Source: Gracilariopsis chorda (Eukaryota; Rhodophyta; Florideophyceae; Gracilariales; Gracilariaceae). From it: 64,000 nucleotides of DNA. The notes under the pieces are model-generated. The model saw nothing but the letters and a program-made list of their open reading frames with translations. It had not been told where the DNA came from and did no database searches. The stretch spans positions 24,463-88,462 of the forward strand of contig NBIV01000292.1 in the NCBI GenBank assembly GCA_003194525.1, read 5' to 3'. The first letter of the stretch is position 1. Each line of letters starts with the position of its first letter. A program made the position numbers and the translations under genes. Below are positions 10,572-21,707 of this stretch, piece after piece.

Positions 10572-11048
10572 TGTGAGAGAGCGAAGTCCAGTGGATTCTA
10601 CAATTCTGGAGACCCGTGTGGACGATACACGTTGTGTATCGGGCCTAAGGAGGGCTAACTGTATTTTATATAATTCATTTAATTTTATTATTTTCTTAAC
10701 CATAGAACTAGAGATAACTACTGTAGAGTAGGGCACTTTACAGTGCCACAGGGTCGAGGTGCCTCGTGCCACTACTTATGCACCTCGAGCTGCGCCTCCC
10801 CTTTGGACGGTAAACTCAGACACCCTCGTGAGTCCTGAGTACCCCCGTACTTGGTATTCGCGCTCCCAACTGGCCTTCAAGGTATCGCTACCGCACCTCC
10901 GACCTGCAGGACTGCGTAGTTAGCGCCATCCCATTGCGCCAACATTACCAGAAGTGTCGCCGCCGTTCCATTGACCTTAGGACCTCCCAGCTCTGCCACG
11001 CTACCACGAGACCATTACGAGTTTGCCCACTTGGCTCGCTATCCCACA
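10572..11048 (+). repeat. 5' LTR of element B
   Basis: Starts TGTGAGAGAGCG and ends CTATCCCACA, preceded by the target duplication ATTAA. An AT-rich TATATAA-type stretch near 10668-10700 may be the promoter. It contains CCTTAGG at 10975. Confidence 0.93.
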
Positions 11049-11050
11049 TT

Positions 11051-11070
11051 TGGTCTCCTGACTTAGAATC
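11051..11070 (+). other. Primer-binding site of element B
   Basis: TGGTCTCCTGACTTAGAATC starts 2 bp after the LTR. Its complement reads as T-loop GATT, T-stem strand CTAAG, acceptor strand TCAGGAG, A73 and CCA. It is the same tRNA type as in elements A and C with three base changes. Confidence 0.75.
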
Positions 11071-11153
11071 CCCTTGAACGTTTGAGTACAGACCTTAATG
11101 ATAAGACGAAATTACGGGATTCTACCTTTGGAACTTAGACCGACGGACTGGTA

Positions 11154-13325
11154 ATGACAAGCAACTGCCCCATGGATACCGAAAATAACCCCCAACATGA
11201 TGATCAGAGGACCCCTCAGGCTGGCCCCAGTGGACTGTCGACGGTTCCTGAAACCATTGGCCTCGCGGCCGATGCGACCAGCGACCGCCAGAGTACGCGC
11301 AGTCAACCTTTAGTACGTCCATTGACCCCCGTGGATAATCCGGAAAGGATTGCGAGAGAGTCCAATTTGGCCGCTCGTCTCCGATCCCGCCTCAACAGGA
11401 TCAATTCCCAGCCGGCCACGCCGACGAAAAACCTACAGGAAGCTTCTCCAGATGTGAGGGAAGACCTCTCCAGGGGTCTCGCTGATGTCCTATGGCCGCA
11501 GCTGAAACGTCTCTGTGAGGAGCACGTTCAGTCCCTTTTGGATACCCGTGTTCCAGAGGTCTTAGATGGGATGATTGACCAAAGGACTACTCGCCTCGTT
11601 CCTCAGGTCCTGGAGTCCACGACCTTCGTGGAAGCCATGGCCTCGACCATACGGACGGAGGTCACACGCCAGGTAGGCACCCCGGCCCTTGCGGCCAATA
11701 TTCAAAGTATTCCGTCGGCCTCCGTGTGGCAACCACACTCCGAACCCCCGGGAGTAGCTGCTCTACCAGCCCTTCGCCGGGTTAACCAACAGGAAGACCA
11801 AATGGAAGTGCACCCAGGGATTGGAAGAGACCCTCCCCGGCAAGAAGGCCTAATGGCTGCACGACCCATGAGGTACCAGGGCTCCCAGCAGGCCCGCAGA
11901 TCCATTGGATTTGGCGATGTCGAGATCGCTCCATTGGACGAGCGAAGTGCTGACCGAAGGAAGAACAGAAGACCTAGAAGGAACAAGAAGTCGAGGAAGA
12001 GGAGAGACCATTCGCAAGATAGCAATAACGGGTCCAGTTCAGACTCGTCAGTTTCGACCGATACGGACGCGGATGAGGCAGCTGTTCGACGCCTCAGGCC
12101 GCTGGCAACTACCAACGAACTTTTTAAGAAAGTGTTGGACTATCGAAATTACCGACTGGACAACAGGTCCTCAAGGTATTCCGGTTCGGTGGCTGGACGA
12201 GTCACCAAGTGGGCCAAACGGATGCAGCTTACCGTTACGGACAAGTTCTCAGGAACTGACCCGATCGCTGTCCTTAGGTTTCTGTCTCAATTCCGTACGG
12301 CCTGCGACCAGAACGGCGTCCACGAGGGAGCCGCTCTGTACCTGTTTCAGTTTTTCCTCAGTGGACAAGCGCACGACCATGTGGTTTCGAAGATCTCCGG
12401 TTCCAGTGACCCAATGGATGCAACGGTTATGGAGCTCCTTAGGTCCTACCCAGAGGTCGTTCATTACCTTTTGGAGACGTACGCCACTGACGACGTAATT
12501 ATGGATGCCCATCAGGACGTGATTTCCTTTAGGCAAAGCACTAACGTGACCGAAACGGACTTTGCTGACCAACTGTGGAAGAAGGCATACCGCTGTGGGA
12601 ATGTATTTTCCGAAGGACGACTCAAGCAGCACTTCATGGCTGGATTACTGCCGGCCATTAGGACTCACGTGCGTAATCACCACTCCGACAACCAGAGGCT
12701 TTCGTTCCGCCAGTTGGTTACGTTTGCCGAAAGATACGGCAAGACCTATAGGACATCCCGTCGAACGGCGGACATGGAGGCCAGAGGTCGAGCATCACCT
12801 TTGAGGAAGAGTTCCAAAGTCCATATGGTCGACTCTTCTGAAAGCGAGTCCACTGGTAACATCCGTTCGGAAGAAGGAGATATCCTTGCGGTCTCTTGTT
12901 CTTCCGCTCCTTCTGGTGCGCCATCCATATCGGCCACTGGAACTACTACTCCATCTGGACAAACGACGCCACGGTATACGTTCGTCCAACCTAGGAAGGA
13001 CGTTTTCACCCGCTGGCCACCTTGCTACCTCTCCCTCTCCACGGCTGGGCCGTGTCATTGCATGAAGTTCATGCCAGAGGATGTTCGCAAGAACTTCCTA
13101 GCACTAAGGGATGAGAACTTCCAAGCCAGGAGGGCAGAGGGAAATTACCATCGTCAGTACCAACGGAATCAGTCCTCAGGGTCTAGTCGATACGCCACGC
13201 CGCGCGAGGCTCCGGCCTCTCAGGTCAACGCTATCGATATTTCCGATACGGATACTGTCCCTCAGGTGACCCCCGTGGAAGCTCCAGTGGACCGTCACGG
13301 AAAGACCGAACAGGAAAACGCGTAG
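11154..13325 (+). CDS. gag: Gag polyprotein of element B
   Basis: An intact 723-aa frame from ATG. It has a disordered N-terminus, an amphipathic helical region (about residues 75-170), a strongly basic stretch then Ser/Asp-rich residues (about 260-305), and the retrotransposon gag core (about 320-540) with the LRSYPEVVHYLLETYAT signature that aligns with elements A and C. Where A and C have a CCHC zinc knuckle, this protein has CYLSLSTAGPCHC, which lacks the CX2CX4HX4C spacing, so RNA binding must rely on other residues or has been lost. The heptamer GGAAAAC lies two codons before the TAG stop. Confidence 0.88.
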   Translation: MTSNCPMDTENNPQHDDQRTPQAGPSGLSTVPETIGLAADATSDRQSTRSQPLVRPLTPVDNPERIARESNLAARLRSRLNRINSQPATPTKNLQEASPDVREDLSRGLADVLWPQLKRLCEEHVQSLLDTRVPEVLDGMIDQRTTRLVPQVLESTTFVEAMASTIRTEVTRQVGTPALAANIQSIPSASVWQPHSEPPGVAALPALRRVNQQEDQMEVHPGIGRDPPRQEGLMAARPMRYQGSQQARRSIGFGDVEIAPLDERSADRRKNRRPRRNKKSRKRRDHSQDSNNGSSSDSSVSTDTDADEAAVRRLRPLATTNELFKKVLDYRNYRLDNRSSRYSGSVAGRVTKWAKRMQLTVTDKFSGTDPIAVLRFLSQFRTACDQNGVHEGAALYLFQFFLSGQAHDHVVSKISGSSDPMDATVMELLRSYPEVVHYLLETYATDDVIMDAHQDVISFRQSTNVTETDFADQLWKKAYRCGNVFSEGRLKQHFMAGLLPAIRTHVRNHHSDNQRLSFRQLVTFAERYGKTYRTSRRTADMEARGRASPLRKSSKVHMVDSSESESTGNIRSEEGDILAVSCSSAPSGAPSISATGTTTPSGQTTPRYTFVQPRKDVFTRWPPCYLSLSTAGPCHCMKFMPEDVRKNFLALRDENFQARRAEGNYHRQYQRNQSSGSSRYATPREAPASQVNAIDISDTDTVPQVTPVEAPVDRHGKTEQENA
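13313..13319 (+). promoter_or_regulatory. Candidate -1 ribosomal frameshift site, element B
   Basis: G GAA AAC in gag phase, followed by GCG TAG. The -1 frame is open from here through the ATG at 13451 into protease, so pol needs no start codon of its own. A GCGG..CCGC stem can form about 12 nt downstream. Confidence 0.6.
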
Positions 13326-16300
13326 AGGAGCGGCCGGAGGCGAACCGCCCTTCTGAGGATCCCAGCCTCAACCCCGATGGACAGGAGTCACCTGGCTCCA
13401 GAAGTCCTTCGGAGTCTCACCAACCAACGGACAAGTGGACCGACGACCCAATGGAACCGTCACTGGATGACCAGGACCCTATCTGTGTCCTTAGGAAGGA
13501 GAACTACAAAGTTCGCATGACCATAGGACTCCGCACCTCACACTCTAGAGTGGCTACAAGTGTGCTGGACACGGGCGCCGGGCCCAATTTGATACATTCT
13601 AAGGTCCTACCAATTGGTTGGGAAGACAAGGTCCGGGTGAAGAAGACCCCCAGGATTACTGATGCTTCGCGCAGACCAATGGCCATTAAAGGAATCATTT
13701 CGTTATTTGTCCAACTGGGCAGTTTGCGAGTCCGTACGTGGTTCCTCGTATGTCCGAACTTGGGAGCGGAATGTATCCTTGGGACTTCCTTCATCGACTG
13801 CTATGTGAAGGCCATTTACCCTGGCCTTCGGAAAGTCGCGTTCTATCGCGCACATCCTGTGGCCTTGATAGGTTCCAAACCGGGACCTGAGGCAAACCCG
13901 CGGAAACCTCCACTGGCGACGAACACTATGTCCAATAAGGTCAGGCTCACAAAAGCCTTGGTCATCCCTGCGATGACTCAGACCACCGCTTGGGTTCAGT
14001 GCGAGTCTTCTGGTCTTTTGACGCTGCAGAATCATCCGAAGACGATCCGCCGTCAACTCACCCTCATGGCCAATGGAGTTATGGACGTTCGTCCGCGGCA
14101 GCCCTTTGTGGTCAGTATGAGTAACTTCACTGACCATCCGGTTAGATTACCTACAGGAACAGTAGTCGGCATTGCCCTGCTAGCTCCTGTGGCCATTAGG
14201 GAAACCAATTTGGACAGCTCCCACCTGGACGACGACGAGGACGCCGAGTCCTGGGAGGGGGACGTCAAAATGGGGGAAGAATTCGAATCCTATAGGCCTC
14301 AGGTTATAGAGCTCCTTCGGGAATTCAAATCCATGTGGTCTGGCCAGCTAGGCGAGATTCGGGCGACAAAGCACCGAATCGACCTTAAGGACGACGCGAA
14401 ACCAGTGTACCAACACCCCTATAGGACGGGCCTAAAAGGAAGAACCATCGTGGCCGAACATATAGAAAAGATGGGGATGGCCAACGTCATCGATCCGGCT
14501 CCTCCTCATCAGTCCGAATGGGCCAGCCCCTTTGTCCTGGTGGCCAAGAAGGATGGCTAGGTCAGGTTTTGCGTTGACTACAGGAAACTCAACGCTATGA
14601 CCAAAAGGGATTCGTACCCTATCACCCGGATGGACGACTGTCTCGATTCCTTAGGAGAGGCAGCTGTCTTTACCACCTTGGACGCCAATTGGGGATATTG
14701 GCAAATACCACTGGACGATGATGTGAAGCCGCTGACCACGTTCACGACCCACGAGGGACTTTTCCGATTCACTCGTATGCCCTTTGGATTAATAAACGCA
14801 CCCGCTACGTTCCAGAGAGCAATGGACATTATCCTATCTAGGGTCAAATGGAAGTTCGCACTGGTCTATTTAGACGATGTTATCATCTTCTCAAAGACCA
14901 TTGGTGAACACTTCTCCCACGTTAGGACAGTTCTGAGGATTCTCCGCGAGGCCGGAATAACGTTGAAGCTCCCCAAGTGCTTCTTCTTCCAGTCCTCTGT
15001 GGATTACCTTGGCCATGTGGTCCGCCCTGGATGCCTACAGGTTGCCTCGAGGACGACTGACGCCATACAGCAAGCTAAGCCCCCCAGGACCCATACGGAG
15101 TTGCGTTCCTTTTTAGGTCTATGTAACGTCTATCGTCGCTTTGTCCAAGGGTTTGCGAAAATCGCTGCGCCGCTTAACGACATGTTGCGCAAAGAGACCC
15201 CATCGGAGTTCGACTGCATGACGGACGAGCAATATGAAGCTTTTGAGACCCTGCGGGATAAGCTTCTGAACCCTCCTATATTGGCCTTGCCTAAACCGGA
15301 CAAACCGTACATCCTTGACACGGATGCGTCCGATGGCCAAATTGGATGTGTTCTCCTCCAGGAACAAAAATCTCCGAGGGACTATAGACCAATTGGCTAT
15401 TGGAGCCACTCGCTAACGAGCCCAGAGTGGAACTATAGCACTTCCGAGAAGGAATGCTTATCCATTGTCTGGTCAGTATTAACCTTAAGGCCATACTTGG
15501 AAGGCGTTCGGTTTACCATAAGGACTGATCACCATTCGCTTAGGTGGCTCATGAACATGACCGACGCGTCCAGAAGGCTCGCCCGATGGAGATTGCGCCT
15601 GTCGGAGTTTGATTTTGATGTTACCTACAGGCCGGGGATAAAGCACCAAGCAGCTGATGCCCTTTCCAGGATCCTGAGCGATGGCACTGATCAATCTCCT
15701 CTGGACGACAAGCTACCTACACCGGACCTGATAGGTTATGAATCTGACCATGAGGATGACTTCCTTCTAGGACGCGTTAATTGCGATGACCCCGATGTGG
15801 ACGTGGAAGCAATATACCTGGTGAACTGGTCTATGGACGAGAAAAGCAAAGTACAGCCCCTTGAGGTTAACGCAGTTCAACCAGAGGAAAAGGAGCTCCT
15901 GCCAATCACGCTGGATGAGCTCCTACAGGCCCAAAAGGACGACGAGTACTGCAAGAAGCAGGCTGGCCTCGTCGGGACCCCTGGTTGTCTGTTTGACTAT
16001 CACCGATTCGGACTGCTCTGCAGCAGAGCCCCTCTGGACGGAGCAATCCAACGGGTCATCCCTAAAGTCCTCAGGGCACGAGTTCTGTACCTCGCCCACT
16101 ACCCCCGGTTGGCCGGCCACCCTGGCGGAACGAGAATGTATCAGTCCCTACGGAAACATTTCTACTGGCCCTTTATGGCCAATGACCTTTGGCAAACCTC
16201 TAGGACGTGCGCCTCGTGCGTTAAAGCACGCGGCTCGAAAGCCAACCATCAGGCCAAGCTGAAGCTGTTCCCAGCTACTGGACCACTGGAGTTTATCGCT

Positions 16301-17681
16301 ACGGATATCCTAAGGCCGTTACCGTCAACGACCCATGGTAATAAGTTTATCTTGGTGCTTACCGATCTGTTCACCAAGCTCACCAGAGCTATTCCCATGA
16401 GGTCCACTACGGCCACTGACGTAGCAATGGCGTTCTTGACCCATTGGGTGCATCCATATGGTCTGCCACTTTATCTCCTTTCGAACAACGGGACACAGTT
16501 CGTATCGAAATTCTTCGCTCACGTCTGTACGACCTTAGGACTTAGGCACGTTGCCACGACTGCTCATCATCCGCAGACCAATGGACAGGCTGAGCGCTTC
16601 AATAGAACCATCAAAAACAGACTGGTGCACTACGTCACTGAGCACCAGGCCAATTGGGATGACTACGTCGGACCACTGGTCTATGCGTCGGTCCACGGGG
16701 ACTACACCCTTCGATCTGACGCTCACGCGACAGCCCCCATACTTCGCAGTTGACCTTAAGGACAGCTGGGTCCCACAGGACTTTACGGCAGAGATGACCC
16801 CTGCCCAGGCCAAACAGTATACCCGAAAGCGGAAAGACGACATTATCCGGACGGCCAGTACACGGCTGGCGAAGTCCCAACGGAGATACAAAAATAACTT
16901 TGATAAGGCCGTGAGGTTTACGCCATCCTTTAAGGCCGGGGACACGGTCTACCTCGACCGCGCCCCATCGGGTAAGCCTCAGGACGACATCGAGGTCATC
17001 ACCCGAAAGCTCCTCCCACGGTCCACTGGTCCCTACCAGGTTCTCTCCTCTACGTCCCATACGGTGACTATTGAAATCGATGGCCTACAGGACACCGTCG
17101 CGATTGACCGCATTACGGCGGCGCCTGAGCCGCCGAAGCCCACTGGTTCCCCTTTGGACAATCCTGAGGACGAACCTCCGGATGCTCCCAATTCCGCCCT
17201 ACAGGACTCTACACACACGAACGAGCAGCCTTCGTCCCGTTCTAAGAAACTTATGGCAGACCCATTGGTCAACCCGACCGCTACATCACCTCCAAAGGTC
17301 ATCTCCGCTGATCCATTGCCCCCCTCACCCCAAGACGAAAGCAACGACGGAGTACCGTCCCAGTCGGCCAATGATGATTACGCCCCTTTGGACGAGATGG
17401 ATCTACCAGAGGAGTGGCCTGTGGATGTTCCGAAGGACGCAGCTTCACTTCCTAAGGAAAGCGCTATAGACCGGGTGGTCAATGCCGGCATTGACGACGA
17501 CGGCGTCGTCAAATACCGTGTCCGCTGGTATGGCTACAAACCCTCTGAGGACACATGGGAACCTCGGGAGAACATCCCGGAGAAGTTTGTCCTTAGGTTC
17601 TGGCGCCGCATGGGCCACACGGAGCGCGACCTTAAGGAAGGGGCATACGTACTAAAATCCAATTGTCAAGGTTCGAGGTAG
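13313..17681 (+). pseudogene. pol: Pol polyprotein of element B, broken by TAG and a frameshift
   Basis: In the -1 frame of gag: protease with DTGAGPN (about 13570); reverse transcriptase about 14490-15120 with an intact YLDD; RNase H about 15300-15680; integrase with HHCC finger about 16095-16220. A TAG at 14558 sits in RT where a Trp is expected before RFCVDYRKL. In the integrase, SDNG has become SNNG (AAC at 16484), losing the second catalytic acid; the D of ATDIL and the E of QAERFN remain. Near 16690 the frame shifts and the integrase C-terminus resumes in another phase (FDLTLTRQPP onwards). A chromodomain occupies about 17460-17610 (KYRVRWYGY, DTWEP). Translation would end at 17681. Confidence 0.9.
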
Positions 17682-18586
17682 TCTGATGGACGTCGCTAAC
17701 TCCCGCGCTCAAGCCGTTGAGCTGACAACAAGGACAGGAGCACTGAGCACGCGCACTATGAGCGCTAAGCCGATCTGGCTCTCCATGGGCCACGGCGCGG
17801 AGCGCTAACCATCCATTGGCCTAACTATAGTTCGGCCTACCTCTGGCGCGCGCTAATTTTGGCACTAACTACCAGCCCAATGGAACATCCGATGGAGTTA
17901 CAGCGCGGGCGGCGCCTGCCAAGGCGCATGCGCTTGATCAAAAACTCCGTCGGCCAAATGGACAATTTTTTTGGAGCGGCGTTGCACGCCCCGAAATCAG
18001 CCAAAACAAAGAATGGCCGATATCTCGCCTTCTAGGCCGCGCACAGACCAACGGACACTGGATTCGGACTCGCCTCATTGCGGCCTAAATGGTACCATAT
18101 GGGCCCATTGCGCAGCTCGCGCACAGCCGGCGCGCAGGCCGACCGCTGGCACGTCAAAAAAATTGACAATTTCCGATGGCCAATTTCTCAGCCCAATTTT
18201 TTGGAGTGCCAAGGGCCTCATCCAGATGGAGACGAGCGCCAGCACGCCACGTGTTCACGCACACATGCCCAACGGCCAACCGCCGCCCTGAAGGACCGGC
18301 CAGACGGAGCGAGATCGCCGCTTCCCAATTGGTCACTGCAAGCTAATGCATGTCCATTGGAACGCGAACCGTCGCGGTGCTTCTCGACGGCAAACCACCG
18401 CACTAGCTGACCTGAACGACGGTCAAGCCGACCAAAGGGAAAAGAAGATAACAACCAATGGATAACTGGACTTTATTGAGACCTAACAGGCTATCCTATC
18501 AGCCCCCTCAGGCCGATGGACCAGGCGCAATTGCGTCGTCGCCCTGACCATCGGGGGAACCGCCACTGTTGGTGGGCACCTGACCA
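17682..18586 (+). other. Non-coding 3' internal region of element B
   Basis: No supported ORF. The stretch contains repeated GGCGC and CCNNNGG motifs, short T runs (TTTTTTTGGAG twice, near 17967 and 18197) and CCATATGGGCCC. Its palindrome density is the same as in the coding part, so the palindromes are not a product of codon choice. Confidence 0.6.
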
Positions 18587-20475
18587 CTAGAACTTAGCCC
18601 ACTGGGACCCGCCACGCGCAGACGCTTGCGCGGAGGACTGCGCGGACCACTGGACGCGAAGCATCTCCCCACCGCTGCTGTCACTTACGTTCAGGCCATA
18701 GCGGGCATCGATATCCTCTAGGACCTTGTTGGATAACATATGAGCATTCTCCTGTAGTACTTGCTCAACCGAGACCTTTAGGTCCTCATTCTGCTCCAGC
18801 AGGGCCCCATAGCACGATGCTCGCCGCGCCCAAGACCGAGCGCGGCGCAACAAGTCCTCGAGGCTATCGTTTACGTTCAGGCCCGCGGCACCTGCGACCG
18901 CACGGAGGGCTTCGGCCGCATTGGTTACGCCCACAGGGACGGCCGGGACCAGTGGCAGCGGGATGACCGATACGGAAGCGTCCCACCGACAAGCGTGTAA
19001 GGGTTGACCACAGGGACTGGCTCCTCCACCGGAGCAATAGGCGGACTAGGCGCGACCACAAGAGAACCAGCAGGCACAGGAGTAGTCACCGGCGCGACCT
19101 CAGGATCCGCAAATGCGTCGCCATCGTCCCCATCGGTGACCACCGAAGGGCCCAACGGAATTGCCAAAGGAACTGCACTGCCCCCAGACGCGGGCAACGC
19201 CTCGTCCTCCAGGAAATTCTTCGACGAGAAGCCCTCGCCCTTAGGCCAGTAGTCCTCCACGTTTCCTCGCGGGACGACAGGTGGATTCGCCCTCAACGGC
19301 TTCGCCAGGTACACTTTTCCGTCGTCATGACCCTGCGGATGGCGAGGAATACTCCTGAAAATGTCAGTCTCGTAGTCATACCAAAGGAAACCGGGAGTGT
19401 TTTCCCAATCGACCTGCAGGACATGATCCAAAAGGCCTTCGTTGTCCCCTACGGTGAACTCCTTCCCACGGACCATGTTCTGAACCCCAAGAAAGTTGCG
19501 AAAGTACTTGATTACCGAAACCGGGACCGGACACACTCGACCTTTTGGACAGCTCATTCCATTTCCATCGGACCAAACACGCCAGTCCTTACTACGGACG
19601 TTTCCTCGGACTCCATAACGCGCAGTGTGCAGGAAGACCATAAGGACGAAAACGCCCCACTCCGCGAGGACGACCTGCCACAGGCGGTTCTCGGGATCAA
19701 GAAGTTGCCTGGTGTGGTACGCAAAGACCGATGGAGTCGGAACCAAGAGGAGCGGCGATACCTGCCAGAAGGACTGGAACCCTGACCCAGCGGGAAACTC
19801 GTACACCGGCGCATACAGACCTTCACGGCTACGTGCTGGCATATCATGGAACTCGATGTTATGCCAGCCGAAGAAGTATCCAAGGGACCTACGGATACGG
19901 GAATCCGGCTCCACGATGTCGCCCCAAAAGTCCCTATTGGTCATCCAGTAGATTCCGTCATACGGTGGGAGAAAGCACAACAGACCCAATGGATTAGGCC
20001 CCTTAGGAGGAAACTGGTCCCTAGCGCCCGCTGGATAGAAGCGAAAGAGCTCGTCCACAAGGAAATTGAGACGCCATTGGTATTCCACCTCCTCCGAGCA
20101 ACGGACAAACGGTATGTCCACTGGAACAAGCTCGCGCGTCCTCTTCCCAGTGCGGACGTCCATAGGCTGATGCAACCAACGGTTCCTCCACGAGACGGGA
20201 CAGGCATTCTTGCGCTGTCGCGGAAAGTCCGGAACGGCCTCGAAACGACGCGCATCGAAGTAGCGCTCCCTCATGAACCCCACGTATTCCTCGACGGACC
20301 AGGGGACAGAAACCTCGCGGTTGGTGCACGGCCGGCCACGGGTGTAGTCGTACCGCGTGCCAGGAGTCCAGTTGGAGCCACGGCCGGCTCCGGAGGAACT
20401 AGCCATTTTGTCAATGGAAGGCGGCAGACGCACAGGCGTGATGTCCGAGACCTCGAGGTTGAACGCATCGTCCAT
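18587..20475 (-). pseudogene. Large antisense ORF in element B, unknown protein, one frameshift
   Basis: An ATG-started minus-strand frame of 516 aa (20475 to 18925), open a further 127 codons upstream from a GTG. Near 18960-18985 the frame shifts by one base; the next frame continues without a stop as ...PLPLVPAVPVGVTNAAEALR to 18587, adding about 120 aa with a helical, coiled-coil-like C-terminus. The central 300 residues look globular and Trp/Phe/Tyr-rich (WSVEEYVGFMRERYFDARRF, YFFGWHNIEFHDM, DWENTPGFLWYDYETD). The C-terminal part is Pro/Val/Ala-rich. I recognise no domain; it is not gag, pol or an envelope by any motif I can see. Its length, composition and clean continuation after the shift argue for a formerly real gene transcribed from or near the 3' LTR. 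Confidence 0.6.
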
Positions 20476-20869
20476 TGGGGAATCTGAGCGCCAGTTATAC
20501 TGTGACGTCGAGAGGAGCCGTGACCGATGGATAGAGCGGTGGCGCGCGCAAAGGAGCGGTGATCGATGGAAAGGCTCGTCGCGTGAGCACCGTGCCGCGT
20601 GAAAGACCGCCAGAATCCGTGTGTGCAGGAGCCCCGGGTGGCAACCGCAATCGCGCTCGCTATTTCCAATGGCCGTCGGAAAGGGGACCTCAAGGACGAT
20701 GTCAGGAGAGGATACGGAAGGGGATGACGCGCGCGACCGCCGACGTGACCGATGGACGCGAGCACTGAAGAACCCAATTGGACAACTGATGCTGCGTGCC
20801 GCCCGATCAACGGCGCCGACCAATGGGACCTCGCGAGGCGCTTCGGGCGCCTCCACCGCTGTATGAGCT

Positions 20870-20929
20870 CATCGGGCGAGGATGACCTGAGGAGTCCATT
20901 AGGACTCCTCAGGTCATCCTCGCCCGATG
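20870..20929. repeat. Perfect 28-bp inverted repeat with 4-nt loop
   Basis: Arms start CATCGGGCGAGG and pair without mismatch around the loop ATTA; the outermost bases beyond do not pair. It lies between the antisense ORF start and the 3' LTR of element B. It could be a cruciform, an RNA hairpin or a terminator for either strand. Confidence 0.95.
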
Positions 20930-21229
20930 GAAACAGCGCCGTGGCACTACCACCGGCCTTTCCGGAGACCAGACAGCCGGTCTCCTGCACCGTGCCGACC
21001 TTAGGACCAGCGATGGCCAGAAAAGATACGGACTAGAACCCTCCAGGGGCCGAACGTCCTCATGCGCTCGACGAAAGGGGAGCGGGGCGCTGCTGACAAC
21101 CAAGATCGGAAGGGTGCGTCGTGAGAACGGTGAGACCAAAGGAGAAACTTGGTAATCGGCCAATGGACTGGAGATAACCCTGGAGGACAAGCAGCTCGAC
21201 CGAGACGGTCAAGCCTAATGATAGGGCGA

Positions 21230-21707
21230 TGTGAGAGAGCGAAGTCCAGTGGATTCTACAATTCTGGAGACCCGTGTGGACGATACACGTTGTGTATCGG
21301 GCCTAAGGAGGGCTAACTGTATTTTATATAATTCATTTAATTTTATTATTTTCTAAACTATAGAACTAGAGATAACTACTGTACAGTAGGGCACTTTACA
21401 GTGCCACAGGGTCGAGGCGCCTCGGTGCCACTACTTATGCACCCCGAGCTGCGCCTCCCCTTGGGACGGTAAACTCAGACACCCTCGTGAGTCCTGAGTA
21501 CCCCCGTACTTGGTATTCGCGCTCCCAACTGGCCTTCAAGGTATCGCTACCGCACCTCTGACCTGCAGGACTGCGTAGTTAGCGCCATCCCATTGCGCCA
21601 ACATTACCAGAAGTGTCGCCGCCGTTCCATTGACCTTAGGACCCCCCAGCTCTGCCACGCTACCACGAGACCATTACGAGTTTGCCCACTTGGCTCGCTA
21701 TCCTAAA
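21230..21707 (+). repeat. 3' LTR of element B
   Basis: 478 bp, about 97% identical to the 5' LTR by eye. It ends CTAAA where the 5' copy ends CCACA, then the duplicated target ATTAA. The bases before it (ATAGGGCGA) make a weak polypurine tract. Confidence 0.92.

Larger units (their letters stand above)
10572..21707 (+). mobile_element. Element B: full-length Ty3/gypsy chromovirus with long antisense ORF, inactive
   Basis: An 11,136-bp element with 477/478-bp LTRs flanked by the 5-bp duplication ATTAA (10567-10571 and 21708-21712). It has gag, pol ending in a chromodomain, then an unusually long 3.5-kb region before the 3' LTR that holds a large minus-strand ORF and a 60-nt perfect hairpin. 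The LTRs differ at about a dozen sites. Pol has one nonsense codon, one frameshift and one lost integrase aspartate. The whole element is studded with CCTNAGG and CCANTGG palindromes. Confidence 0.95.

Noticed and set aside
20271-20990. 239-codon second antisense frame in element B
   Set aside because: It overlaps the main antisense ORF and the perfect hairpin; Arg/Ser composition looks like an out-of-frame shadow.
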